A stretch of 64,000 bases of DNA from Scalindua sp964437425. GTDB lineage: Bacteria > Planctomycetota > Brocadiia > Brocadiales > Scalinduaceae. Numbering within the stretch: position 1 is the first letter of the stretch; each line of letters opens with the position of its first letter. Under the pieces are notes generated by a model. That model was not told the DNA's origin. It was given only the letters and a program-made list of their open reading frames with translations, and did no database searches. A program made the translations under genes and the position numbers. The stretch covers positions 1 to 64,000 of the forward strand of contig CAYTGO010000010.1 of assembly GCA_964437425.1 (NCBI GenBank), in the 5' to 3' direction. Positions 35,329-44,079 of the stretch are shown here, in pieces.

Positions 35329-36525
35329 ATGAAGATCGCTTATTTTGATTGTTTCTCCGGTGCCAGTGGTGATATGATTCTGGGGGCTCTCATAGATGCC
35401 GGGTTTAGCCAGAATGAACTTATCGAAGAGCTCAAGAAACTTGGCATAAACAACTATGAACTCAGTTCAGAAAAAGTACTTAGATCTGCAATTACCGGAA
35501 CAAAATTCAACGTATCGATAAATGAAGGTGCTATAAACGATGAACACCACAAGAGAAGAACTCTCAAGGTTATATCCAGGCTCATTAATGAAAGCACACT
35601 AAGTGAAAATGTAAAAAGAGGCAGCATCAATATCTTTGAGACCCTCGCTAATGCCGAAGCAAAGGTGCATAACACGTTACCGGAAGATGTTCACTTTCAC
35701 GAAGTAGGTGCTGTTGATTCGATTGTAGACATTGTTGGAGCCGTTATCGCCTTTGACAGCCTAAAGATTGAAAATATATATTTTTCGCCAATAAGGACCG
35801 GAACCGGGTTTGTAAAATGTCAACATGGGCAGTTTCCAGTCCCTGCACCGGCAACAATAGAAATATTAAAAGGATATCACGTAATAAGCACAGACATACA
35901 ACGCGAGCTTACAACGCCAACCGGAGCGGCTATCCTGACAACATTAGGCGTAAACGTAGAAATGTGCCCTGAGATCACATTAAATCAGATCGGATATGGT
36001 GCCGGTAATCATGAGATTCCGCAACTCCCCAATCTCCTGAGGGTGATGATTGGTGAAACAGTCACGGTAGCTGAACAAGATGAAGTGTGGATGTTAGAAA
36101 CAAATATTGACGATATGCCCGGAGAGCATTTCGGTTACTTGCTGGAGAAGATATTAGATGCCGGAGCACTGGATGGTTTTTTAACACCAGTACAGATGAA
36201 GAAGTCGCGTCCCGGAACTCTCATCAGTGTTCTTGTAAATGATGAATACCTGTCAAAAGTTGAGAAGATAATCTTTGAACAATCTACGACATTTGGTATC
36301 AGAAAGTACAAGGTAAGCCGTAAAAAATTAAAAAGAGAATTTGTTGATGTCAAAACCGAATACGGCATCATTAAAGTAAAGATAGGCATGCTGAACGGGT
36401 GCGTAAAAAATATTACTCCGGAGCACGAAAATTGCAGAAAAATTGCTGATGCAAAGGAGCTTCCGTTGAAACTGGTATATAATGCAGCAATAAACGCTGC
36501 CCAGTTAATTAAAGATAAAACCTGA
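35329..36525 (+). CDS. larC: Nickel pincer cofactor cyclometallase LarC-like protein (DUF111)
   Basis: A 398-residue member of the LarC family, which inserts nickel into the pincer nucleotide cofactor of lactate racemase and related enzymes using CTP. Signatures: the start KIAYFDCFSGASGDMILGAL, whose core is FDCFSGASGDM; HFHEVGAVDSIVDIVGA near 119; TPTGAAIL near 196; and LETNIDDMPGEHFGYLLE near 255. It is one continuous ORF, unlike the frameshifted larC1/larC2 of Lactobacillus. larA, larB and larE are not in the window. It lies 23 bases before ilvN on the same strand, so it may be the first gene of that unit. A role in some other nickel enzyme is possible. Confidence 0.85.
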   Translation: MKIAYFDCFSGASGDMILGALIDAGFSQNELIEELKKLGINNYELSSEKVLRSAITGTKFNVSINEGAINDEHHKRRTLKVISRLINESTLSENVKRGSINIFETLANAEAKVHNTLPEDVHFHEVGAVDSIVDIVGAVIAFDSLKIENIYFSPIRTGTGFVKCQHGQFPVPAPATIEILKGYHVISTDIQRELTTPTGAAILTTLGVNVEMCPEITLNQIGYGAGNHEIPQLPNLLRVMIGETVTVAEQDEVWMLETNIDDMPGEHFGYLLEKILDAGALDGFLTPVQMKKSRPGTLISVLVNDEYLSKVEKIIFEQSTTFGIRKYKVSRKKLKREFVDVKTEYGIIKVKIGMLNGCVKNITPEHENCRKIADAKELPLKLVYNAAINAAQLIKDKT

Positions 36526-36548
36526 ATAATTGAAGGAGCTTAACCCTC

Positions 36549-37028
36549 ATGAAACACGTAATCTCTGTCTTGGTTGAGAATAAGGTAGGCGTACTGTCTC
36601 GAATCACCGGACTGTTCAGTGGAAGAGGTTTTAATATTGAAAGTCTGGCTGTTGGCGAAACCGAAAGCAAGGCAATATCCAGAATGACCATAGTAGTCAG
36701 TGGCGATGAGTCAATATTGGAACAGGTTCGCAAACAATTGGGTAAGGTCATCGACACAATCAAGGTAATAGATTTTGCTGACACAGATTATGTTGAACGC
36801 AACCTGATGCTCATTAAAGTTAGTGCTGTTCCGGGGAAAAGAGGTGATATCATTGAGCTGGTTGATGTCTTTAGAGGAAAGATAATTGACGTTGGACTAA
36901 AGGATATGGTCATTGAAATTTCAGGCCCTGAAGACCGACTTGAAGCAGTGCTGGATCTAATAAGACCATACGGCATAAAGGAAGTTGCACGTACCGGCAG
37001 GATCGCCATGAATCGTGGGCCAAAATAA
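36549..37028 (+). CDS. ilvN: Acetolactate synthase small (regulatory) subunit
   Basis: A 159-residue protein with an N-terminal ACT domain: MKHVISVLVENKVGVLSRITGLFSG core VGVLSRITGLFSGRGFNI near 14-31, then a C-terminal domain with RNLMLIKVSA near 84. It binds valine and confers feedback inhibition on the catalytic subunit of acetolactate synthase. A GAAGGAG ribosome-binding site lies about 10 bases before the ATG. The large subunit (ilvB), which normally precedes it, is not in the window; the preceding gene is larC. It is followed by pyrC after 23 bases. Confidence 0.94.
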   Translation: MKHVISVLVENKVGVLSRITGLFSGRGFNIESLAVGETESKAISRMTIVVSGDESILEQVRKQLGKVIDTIKVIDFADTDYVERNLMLIKVSAVPGKRGDIIELVDVFRGKIIDVGLKDMVIEISGPEDRLEAVLDLIRPYGIKEVARTGRIAMNRGPK

Positions 37029-37051
37029 GATTCTTATACGAAGTTTCAGTA

Positions 37052-38374
37052 ATGACTAATTATAAAAAAATTTTAATCAAAAACGGCACTGTTTACAATG
37101 TTCCAAACAAAAAAGCAGGCATTTTTGATGTTTTGATCAGCAACTCCAAGATTGAAAAAATCAGTAAAAATATTAGTGATAAAGAGGCTTTAGTAGTAGA
37201 TGCTAAAGATAAAATAGTAGTTCCCGGACTTGTAGATGTTCATGTTCATTTCAGGCAACCGGGACAAGAGCATAAGGAAGATCTTCATTCTGGTTCGCGG
37301 GCGGCGGCGGCGGGTGGTTTTACTACAGTAATAGCAGAACCAAATACTAACCCCCCGATTGATACTCCGATACGACTTGCCCAACTTCTGAAAACTGCTA
37401 AAAAAGAGAGTATAATTAATTATTATTCAAAGTCAGCCACAACAGTTGGGCTGAATGGAAACAGATTAGTAGATGTCGAAAAATTAAAAACTGCAGGTGC
37501 GAAGGCGATCTCTGATGACGGACACCCTGTCGCTGGAGAAAAGTTGATGCTTAATGCACTAAAGAAGGGTAAAGAATGTAATATTTTGGTGAACCCTCAT
37601 TGTGAGGAATCACCTTTATATCGCAAAAGGCAAAACGAGAAAAAGGAGAATCTGCGAAACTTTCCTGATTCTATTACGAAACAGCCGTACACGGCTGAAG
37701 CTGATTTTATTATGCGTGATATTGGACTGGCAGAAAAAACAGGTGCCAGAATCCATATTTCCCATGTCAGCCTTGCTCAATCTGTATCAGAAATTGCTAA
37801 AGCCAAAAAACGAGGTGTAAAAATAACTGCGGAAGCAGCACCACATCATCTTTTGTTAAGCGAAGATGAAGTTAAGAACATTGGTACTAACGCTAAAGTT
37901 AATCCTCCGTTGAGGTCAAAGGCGGATGTCAAGGCAGTACAAAATGGATTAGCCGACGGCACTATTGATATTATTGCCAGTGACCACGCACCTCATTCGG
38001 CAAAAGACAAAAATCTGCCTTTTAACAAGGCCGCTTTTGGGCTTATTGGTTTAGAAACAACTTTAGGTCTGGTGTTGACACATCTGGTTCGACCAGGGAT
38101 TTTGACACTGAAACAGGCAATAGAGCAGATGACTATTTTGCCGGCTAAAATTTTTGGTCTGGATAAGTCAGGAATTGGTAGTCTAACACCGGGAACTAAA
38201 GCAAACATAGTTGTTATTGATTTGAAGAAGAAATGGCAAGTAGATGTTAACAAGTTTTTTTCGAAAGCACGGAATTGTCCCTTTGACGGTTGGAAGCTTC
38301 AGGGAAAAGCAATAATGACAATAGTTGGAAACAGGATTGTCATGAAAGACGGAAAAATTATAGAAAATATTTAA
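37052..38374 (+). CDS. pyrC: Dihydroorotase
   Basis: A 440-residue type I dihydroorotase, a zinc amidohydrolase of pyrimidine synthesis that closes carbamoyl-aspartate to dihydroorotate. Metal-binding motifs: DVHVHFRQPG near 63-72, the ISHVSLAQS segment near 235 and ASDHAPHS near 310. NPHCEES near 181 also fits this family. It is unusual in sitting between ilvN and ilvC, with 23 bases to ilvN and 100 to ilvC, and its base composition at the N terminus (runs of A, then a GCGGCGGCGG run) differs from neighbours. Allantoinase and dihydropyrimidinase are unlikely on the HFRQPG motif. Confidence 0.92.
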   Translation: MTNYKKILIKNGTVYNVPNKKAGIFDVLISNSKIEKISKNISDKEALVVDAKDKIVVPGLVDVHVHFRQPGQEHKEDLHSGSRAAAAGGFTTVIAEPNTNPPIDTPIRLAQLLKTAKKESIINYYSKSATTVGLNGNRLVDVEKLKTAGAKAISDDGHPVAGEKLMLNALKKGKECNILVNPHCEESPLYRKRQNEKKENLRNFPDSITKQPYTAEADFIMRDIGLAEKTGARIHISHVSLAQSVSEIAKAKKRGVKITAEAAPHHLLLSEDEVKNIGTNAKVNPPLRSKADVKAVQNGLADGTIDIIASDHAPHSAKDKNLPFNKAAFGLIGLETTLGLVLTHLVRPGILTLKQAIEQMTILPAKIFGLDKSGIGSLTPGTKANIVVIDLKKKWQVDVNKFFSKARNCPFDGWKLQGKAIMTIVGNRIVMKDGKIIENI

Positions 38375-38397
38375 TTTACACATTAACGGTAGTGAAA

Positions 38398-38436
38398 AAA
38401 CCTTTCCACTTGAAGGATTGTTTGGTGGACGGGTTT
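38398..38436 (+). promoter_or_regulatory. Candidate hairpin in the ilvC leader
   Basis: AAACC (38398-38402) and CCAC (38406-38409) pair with GTGG (38425-38428) and GGTTT (38432-38436), with a symmetric 3x3 internal loop. It begins 23 bases after the pyrC stop and ends 38 bases before the ilvC start. It could separate pyrC from ilvC expression; no U tract follows. Confidence 0.3.
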
Positions 38437-38474
38437 CCACATACATTAATACTACAATTATAGAAAGGAATGAC

Positions 38475-39470
38475 ATGACAAAACTCTATTCAGATAAAGA
38501 TGCCAATATTAAACCGCTGAAAGGCAAGACGATAGCAATAATCGGCTACGGCAGCCAGGGACATGCCCATGCGCAGAACCTGCGCGAAAGTGGACTCAAA
38601 GTCATAGTTGGGCAGAGGAAGGGCTCTCCTAATCACACTCTGGCAGTTAAGCATGGCTTTAAGCCGGTAACTGCAGCCCAGGCTACACAAAAAGGTGATC
38701 TGGTCGCAATATTGATGCCTGATGAAGTACAGGGAGATGTTTACAAAGCAGAGGTTGAACCTCATTTGAAAAAAGGAAAAACACTTCTATTCTCACATGG
38801 ATTCAACATCCATTTTGGCCAGGTTGTACCTCCAAAAGATGTTGACGTAATCATGGTAGCGCCAAAGGGGCCCGGACATCTGGTAAGAAGTGAATATGAA
38901 AAAGGCGGTGGTGTACCATGTTTAATGGCCATCCACCAAAACCATTCAAAGAAAGCAGACAAGATCGCCCTAGCATACGCTGGAGGTATTGGAGGCGGAA
39001 GAGGCGGAATTCTAACAACAACTTTTGCAGAAGAGACTGAAACAGATCTTTTTGGTGAACAGGCAGTTCTGTGCGGCGGAGCTTCTGCCCTGGTCAAGGC
39101 CGGGTTCGAGACGCTTGTCGAAGCAGGATACCAACCGGAACTGGCATATTTTGAATGCATGCATGAACTGAAGCTTATTGTTGACCTCTTCTACCAGGGA
39201 GGCCTGACATACATGAGACACTCTATCAGTAATACTGCAGAGTTTGGAGACGTGACAAGAGGACCGAGAATAGTTACCGATGAAACAAAGAAAGAGATGA
39301 AGAAGATACTCTCTGAGATACAGGATGGCAAATTTGCTAAAGAGTGGATTCTCGAAAACAAAGCCGGTCGTCCAATGTTTAATGCGCTTGTTGCAAAAGA
39401 CAAAGATCATCAACTGGAAAAGGTTGGTGCAAAACTGCGCAAACTTATGAAATGGATAGATTCAAAATAA
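38475..39470 (+). CDS. ilvC: Ketol-acid reductoisomerase
   Basis: A 331-residue class I enzyme that isomerises and reduces acetolactate to dihydroxy-isovalerate with NAD(P)H and Mg. The Rossmann motif GYGSQGHAHAQNLRESG lies near 25-41, followed by the cofactor-specificity loop VGQRKGS, HGFNIHFGQ near 108, and DLFGEQAVLCGG near 190 with the metal-binding Asp/Glu residues. The ATG at 38475 is chosen because GAAAGGA precedes it and the family begins here; a longer ORF start at 38418 adds 19 residues unlike the family. It is upstream of leuA and separated from it by a hairpin. Confidence 0.96.
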   Translation: MTKLYSDKDANIKPLKGKTIAIIGYGSQGHAHAQNLRESGLKVIVGQRKGSPNHTLAVKHGFKPVTAAQATQKGDLVAILMPDEVQGDVYKAEVEPHLKKGKTLLFSHGFNIHFGQVVPPKDVDVIMVAPKGPGHLVRSEYEKGGGVPCLMAIHQNHSKKADKIALAYAGGIGGGRGGILTTTFAEETETDLFGEQAVLCGGASALVKAGFETLVEAGYQPELAYFECMHELKLIVDLFYQGGLTYMRHSISNTAEFGDVTRGPRIVTDETKKEMKKILSEIQDGKFAKEWILENKAGRPMFNALVAKDKDHQLEKVGAKLRKLMKWIDSK

Positions 39471-39479
39471 ATTGTAATT

Positions 39480-39531
39480 GTAGGAGCGTACTGCTGCCTG
39501 TCTGAAGAGGTGCAGGCTAGCACGCTCCTAC
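39480..39531. repeat. Long hairpin between ilvC and leuA
   Basis: GTAGGAGCGT (39480-39489) pairs perfectly with ACGCTCCTAC (39522-39531), and inside it GCTGCCTG (39493-39500) pairs with CAGGC-T-AGC (39513-39521), giving about 18 bp with a 12-base loop. It begins 10 bases after the ilvC stop. The outer arm resembles the common REP-type palindromes of bacteria. It may protect the ilvC mRNA end or attenuate leuA. Confidence 0.65.
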
Positions 39532-39559
39532 CTTACTTTTGTAAAAGGCAAAAACCGTT

Positions 39560-41080
39560 ATGTCTAAAATCAAAATTTTCGATACTACGTTAAGAGATGG
39601 AGAGCAGTCTCCTGGTGCAAGCATGGACAACAAGGAGAAGCTACAGATAGCGAGACAACTCTCTACTCTGAATATTGACGTAATGGAAGCCGGTTTCCCT
39701 ATTACATCAGAGGGCGACTTCAAGTCTGTAAGTGCTATTGCAAAGGAGATACGGGATGTCACTGTTTGCGCACTTGCACGTGCAGTTGACAAAGATATAG
39801 ACTGTGCAGCAAAGGCTCTGAAATCTGCTAAATCACCCAGGATTCATGTCTTTCTCGCGACATCTGAAATTCATCGCAAATTCAAACTGATTAAGGCAAA
39901 GGAAGAGATCATAAAGACCGCCGTAAAAGGTGTAAAGCGTGCTAGAAAGTATGTTGACGATGTAGAATTTTCTCCGGAAGATGCATCAAGAACTGAACCT
40001 GATTTTCTGGTAGAAGTTGTAGAAGCCGTAATAGCCGCGGGAGCAACAACAGTAAACATTCCAGACACGGTAGGATATGCAGTACCGGAACATTATGCAG
40101 CGATAATAAAAAATCTTAGAGATAATGTAAAAAACATCAATGATGCTGTTATAAGTGTTCACTGCCACAATGACCTCGGACTTGCGGTTGCCAATTCGCT
40201 TGCAGCCGTAAAAGCTGGCGCTACACAGGTAGAATGTACGATAAACGGAATCGGTGAGAGAGCCGGCAATGCGTCTCTCGAAGAGATTGTTATGGCGCTT
40301 AAGACAAGAAAGGATTTCTTCAAGCACACTACCGGAATTAAAACAAAAGAGATAATGGCAACGAGTAAAATTGTCAGTGGCCTGACAGGATTACGTGTAC
40401 AGAGAAATAAAGCAATAGTAGGAGAAAACGCATTTGCGCACGAATCAGGAGTACATCAGGATGGAGTTCTAAAAGAGAGTTCAACATACGAAATAATGAA
40501 GCCTGAAGACGTCGGACTGCCTAAGACCAACATTGTCCTTGGTAAGCTTTCCGGCAGGCACGCATTTAAAAAGCGTGTTAAGGCACTGGGCTACGAACTA
40601 CCTGATAAAGAGCTTGAACATACATTCAGTCAGTTTAAACTCCTGGCTGATAAAAAGAAGGAAATCTATGACCAGGATATAGAAGCATTGATACGTGATG
40701 AGAAATCAGAAGTACCACATTTTTACGAACTTGAGAGCCTAAGTATTAATTGTGGCCCGGTACCGATAGCCAGTATCAGACTCCGTGTCGGTAAAAATAA
40801 AATCATTGCCGATTCAACCAAAGGAGACGGACCAATTGATGCCATTTTCAATACAATAGATTTATTAAGCGGAATTAAAGGAACACTTCTCGATTATAGT
40901 GTCAGATCGGTAACCAGCGGAAAAGATGCACTGGGTGAAGCAAGCGTAGATGTGGAAGTTGAAGGCAATACCTATAAAGGTCGTGCAGTGAGTACTGATA
41001 CAATTGAAGCAAGCGCAAAAGCATATTTAAATGCCATAAACAAGGTCGCAATAAAACATCGTAGAAAAAAATCTACATGA
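39560..41080 (+). CDS. leuA: 2-isopropylmalate synthase
   Basis: A 506-residue enzyme for the first committed step of leucine synthesis, condensing acetyl-CoA with 2-ketoisovalerate. The N-terminal barrel starts IKIFDTTLRDGEQSPGASM (core TTLRDGEQSPGA) and includes EAGFPI near 46, NIPDTVGYA near 169 and the metal-binding SVHCHNDLGLAVANSL near 201, VECTINGIGERAGNASLEE near 229 (core NGIGERAGN). The C-terminal 120 residues form the leucine-binding regulatory domain, so feedback control is expected. Citramalate or homocitrate synthase is less likely given the context of ilvC. The final TGA overlaps the next gene's ATG by four bases. Confidence 0.95.
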   Translation: MSKIKIFDTTLRDGEQSPGASMDNKEKLQIARQLSTLNIDVMEAGFPITSEGDFKSVSAIAKEIRDVTVCALARAVDKDIDCAAKALKSAKSPRIHVFLATSEIHRKFKLIKAKEEIIKTAVKGVKRARKYVDDVEFSPEDASRTEPDFLVEVVEAVIAAGATTVNIPDTVGYAVPEHYAAIIKNLRDNVKNINDAVISVHCHNDLGLAVANSLAAVKAGATQVECTINGIGERAGNASLEEIVMALKTRKDFFKHTTGIKTKEIMATSKIVSGLTGLRVQRNKAIVGENAFAHESGVHQDGVLKESSTYEIMKPEDVGLPKTNIVLGKLSGRHAFKKRVKALGYELPDKELEHTFSQFKLLADKKKEIYDQDIEALIRDEKSEVPHFYELESLSINCGPVPIASIRLRVGKNKIIADSTKGDGPIDAIFNTIDLLSGIKGTLLDYSVRSVTSGKDALGEASVDVEVEGNTYKGRAVSTDTIEASAKAYLNAINKVAIKHRRKKST

Positions 41081-42792
41081 ACAATAATACTAAATCAAAG
41101 TTCTTCGTCGAATTGATCAAACCATCCCATTACGACGATGATGGATATGTTATCCAATGGCGCAAATCCTGGATCCCGTCCAACACACTTGCCTGCATAA
41201 ATGCATTGTCGCAAGACGCATCAGAACAGAGTGTCCTTGGTGATGATGTCGAGTTTGTCATCAACGCTTATGACGAGATGAATATAGTTATACCCGTTGC
41301 TGATATTATTAGCAGATTCAAGAATAACGACAAGCGAGGAATTGTCTTTTTCGTAGGGGTCCAGTCAAATCAATTCCCTCGAACCATGGATATTGCCAGA
41401 CGGTTTTGTGAAGAAAATATTCAGGTTGCAATAGGAGGATTCCATGTCAGCGGCTGTATCGCCATGTTATCTCAGCTTCCTGAAGAGCTGAAAGAGGCAA
41501 CAGAGAACGGCATTGCACTGTTTGCGGGTGAGGCAGAGGAGGGACGACTCGTAGAGGTCTTCAACGATGCCTACCAAAAGGAAATGAAACCGATCTACAA
41601 CCACCTGAAAGACCTGCCCGGCCTGGAAGGTCAGCCAATGCCGAAAATGCCAACAAGCGTTTCCGAAAGATTTGTCAGCAAGATTGGCTCCTTTGACGCC
41701 GGCCGCGGATGCTCTTTTCTATGCAGTTTCTGTACCGTCATCAATGTACAGGGACGCAAATCACGATACCGTAATCCTGACGACGTGGAAAAAATGATCC
41801 GTTTTAATATATCTAATGGTATCAACGATTTTTTTCTTACTGATGATAACTTTGCCCGTAATAAAAACTGGGAAGCTATTTTTGATCGCTTGATTAATCT
41901 TCGTGAAAATCAGGGGTTTAAACATGTAAAGTTTACTATGCAGATCGACTCGCTCGCCCATAAAATTAATAATTTTGTCTCTAAGGCTGCCAGGGCCGGA
42001 TGTAGAAGAGTATTCATTGGACTGGAAAGTATTAATCCTGAAAACCTGCAGGCTGTAAATAAGCGACAAAACAAAATCACTGAATATCGAAAAATGTTTC
42101 AAGCATGGCGTAACGCTCGAGTTGTAACTGTAGCCGGTTATATACTAGGATTTCCTGCTGATACTCCTGAAAAGATCGAACAAGACATCAAGACAATACA
42201 GCAGGAACTGCCGGTTGATCTCCTGGAGTTTTTCTGCCTTACACCTTTGCCCGGCTCTGAGGACCACAAGAATAATCACATGAAGGGAGTATGGATGGAT
42301 CCGGATCTGAACAAGTATGATCTAGAACATATCACTATGTCACACTCACAAATGACCAGTGATGAGTGGGAACAGATTTACCGAAGAGCATGGGACCTTT
42401 ATTACTCACCTGAGCACATTAAAACTTTGATACGTCGCGCGGCAGCCGGTGGCCCAAACCCCAGCAGAGTCATGCTGCACATTCATCAATTTCATGGTAC
42501 CATTAAATACCAGAACGTGCACCCGCTTCAGGGTGGCTTTCTAAGACGCAAGGTACGTACACAGCGACGTCCCGGTATGCCTCAGGAAAACCCGATTACT
42601 TTCTACCCGCTCAGGGTCTGGGAAACAGTTAGCGGTCTTGTACCTTTCGCCCTCTATTATTTTAAACTACGGTCAATACGCAAGAAAATCAAACGCGAAC
42701 CCGAGAAACGCTCATACACAGACAAAGCACTGATACCGGTGAATGAAACCGAAGACTTACTGCTTGAAAATGAGAGCGTAATGTCACAATGA
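41077..42792 (+). CDS. B12-binding radical SAM protein, translationally coupled to leuA
   Basis: A 571-residue protein. About residues 60-190 resemble a B12-binding fold (GIVFFVGVQSNQF, then IQVAIGGFHVSGC), and the radical SAM core starts at RGCSFLCSFCTV (CxxxCxxC near 211-218), with TDDNFARNKNW near 258 and FIGLESINPENLQ near 316. The C-terminal 150 residues have basic and hydrophobic stretches (PLRVWETVSGLVPFALYYF), suggesting membrane association. The ATG overlaps the leuA stop (ATGA), so it is made from the same message. I do not know its substrate; a modification using a leucine-pathway or branched-chain acyl product is only a guess. Confidence 0.75.
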   Translation: MNNNTKSKFFVELIKPSHYDDDGYVIQWRKSWIPSNTLACINALSQDASEQSVLGDDVEFVINAYDEMNIVIPVADIISRFKNNDKRGIVFFVGVQSNQFPRTMDIARRFCEENIQVAIGGFHVSGCIAMLSQLPEELKEATENGIALFAGEAEEGRLVEVFNDAYQKEMKPIYNHLKDLPGLEGQPMPKMPTSVSERFVSKIGSFDAGRGCSFLCSFCTVINVQGRKSRYRNPDDVEKMIRFNISNGINDFFLTDDNFARNKNWEAIFDRLINLRENQGFKHVKFTMQIDSLAHKINNFVSKAARAGCRRVFIGLESINPENLQAVNKRQNKITEYRKMFQAWRNARVVTVAGYILGFPADTPEKIEQDIKTIQQELPVDLLEFFCLTPLPGSEDHKNNHMKGVWMDPDLNKYDLEHITMSHSQMTSDEWEQIYRRAWDLYYSPEHIKTLIRRAAAGGPNPSRVMLHIHQFHGTIKYQNVHPLQGGFLRRKVRTQRRPGMPQENPITFYPLRVWETVSGLVPFALYYFKLRSIRKKIKREPEKRSYTDKALIPVNETEDLLLENESVMSQ

Positions 42793-42930
42793 CAATAATA
42801 AATTTTTAAAATGTAAAGAATATATGCTTATTTTGGAACAGGATACAATATAAAAATGTATAAGATTACTGTTAATAAGTGTATTGAACTGTAATTATTT
42901 TTCAAACTATTTCAAATAGAGGAAACTTAA

Positions 42931-43473
42931 ATGAGAGAAAGAGTTTTAAAAGTAACAAAATCATTGATGAACATTAAACTGGCATTGTCTTTAGTAGCGG
43001 GAATAATCCTGATTAATGGATTTTCTGCCATGGCCGGTGTCAACGAAGCAGGCGGTAGAAAGATAATCGTAAAGAAAGGTGATAAGGTAAAAATCCAATA
43101 TAAAGCCAGCCTTACGAATGGTACGGTATTTAAAGAATCGAAACCGGGGAAACCACTGGAATTTACTGTCGGAGACGGTAAGATGCCACATGGACTTGAT
43201 AAGGCGGTATTAGGAATGGAATTAAGAGAGGAAAAGAGTGTTACGGTAGGTCCAAAGGAGGCATACGGAAAGAGAAACCACGAATTGGTAATGAAATTTG
43301 TTAAAGACAGCCTACCCAGAAGCTTTGAACCAGAGGTAGGTAATGTAGTAAAAATTCGAGACGTACCGGGAACAATTGTTAAAATAGACGAAGAAAACGT
43401 ATACCTTGACGGCAACCATCCCCTGGCAGGTAAAGATGTTGTGTTCTACATAAGGATTATTGGAATAGAGTAA
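42931..43473 (+). CDS. SlyD-like FKBP peptidyl-prolyl isomerase, exported
   Basis: A 180-residue protein with an N-terminal signal peptide (hydrophobic from about 16, AMA cleavage near 36) followed by an SlyD-type FKBP: KVKIQYKASLTNGTVFKES near 52, then the insert-in-flap domain and the terminal NHPLAGKDVVFYIRI that is diagnostic of SlyD. It would catalyse prolyl isomerisation and chaperone folding, here in the periplasm rather than the cytoplasm. The His-rich metal-binding tail of E. coli SlyD is absent. It follows the radical SAM gene after 138 bases and is probably an independent unit with a good AGAGGAAA ribosome-binding site. Confidence 0.85.
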   Translation: MRERVLKVTKSLMNIKLALSLVAGIILINGFSAMAGVNEAGGRKIIVKKGDKVKIQYKASLTNGTVFKESKPGKPLEFTVGDGKMPHGLDKAVLGMELREEKSVTVGPKEAYGKRNHELVMKFVKDSLPRSFEPEVGNVVKIRDVPGTIVKIDEENVYLDGNHPLAGKDVVFYIRIIGIE

Positions 43474-43569
43474 TTTGACGAGTTAGCAATTTGGCTGGGT
43501 CAGAACCGAAAAGATATGAATTTCTTATCCGTTCTGCCTCGGTCGGTTTGTTAAATGATACCTGCAGTA

Positions 43570-44022
43570 CTACTGTGCTTTCTTCCTGCCATCCATATAT
43601 TTCTGGTAACGTTCCGGGCCTACGCACTCACTTCCTACAGGACATTTTTCAATACAGCTTTCAGGTAATTCACGCTCTATTATTTCACCACAACTCTCAC
43701 AGGCAAATTCATTCTCGAAACCGGCAGCCGAAGCGGTACCCTTTTTATGACAGTGGGGACACGTTACGTCTATAATTTCTACCCTTTTTATTTTCTCCGC
43801 ACCGGGACATTCAAAGATAAGTGGTTTTTTAAAGGCTCCTGTAGAAGTTTGAGAATTGGTTTTTATCTTTGAAAGGGTCTGCATGGCTACAAGGCGAAGG
43901 GGCATTCGCTTCTCTTTTCTCAAGAAGTCCTGAACGGCCTTCATGGCTTCGAGATTGCCTTTTCCAACCCTGCATATTTCGTCAAGTGTCTGCTCTACCT
44001 TGTCAGCATCATAGTCATACAA
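43570..44022 (-). CDS. Hypothetical zinc-ribbon protein (about 150 aa)
   Basis: I do not recognise the family. The protein has a helical N-terminal half (ADKVEQTLDEICRVG and AMKAVQDFLRKEK) and a C-terminal zinc ribbon of two Cys pairs, CPHC near 87 and CESC near 109, plus a further CIEKCPVGSEC cluster. The only in-frame start seen is the TTG at 44022, which has no good ribosome-binding site; a GGAGAGGGGAG sequence about 30 bases upstream points at another frame. The reading frame continues in frame from the lgt stop codon (44080-44082), so a frameshift or an unusual start is possible. It is the distal neighbour of lgt. Confidence 0.6.
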   Translation of the reverse strand: MYDYDADKVEQTLDEICRVGKGNLEAMKAVQDFLRKEKRMPLRLVAMQTLSKIKTNSQTSTGAFKKPLIFECPGAEKIKRVEIIDVTCPHCHKKGTASAAGFENEFACESCGEIIERELPESCIEKCPVGSECVGPERYQKYMDGRKKAQ

Positions 44023-44079
44023 TTTCTGGAATAGCGATTTAGTATCCGTAAAGCATCTCCCCTCTCCATTCGCAGAGAC

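Noticed and set aside
38418..38474. Longer ilvC start adding 19 residues
   Set aside because: Family members begin near the ATG at 38475, which has a GAAAGGA ribosome-binding site; the added residues resemble untranslated leader.
43491..43775. 94-codon plus-strand ORF after the SlyD-like gene
   Set aside because: Overlaps the 3' end of the minus-strand zinc-ribbon gene, has no recognisable domain or ribosome-binding site.
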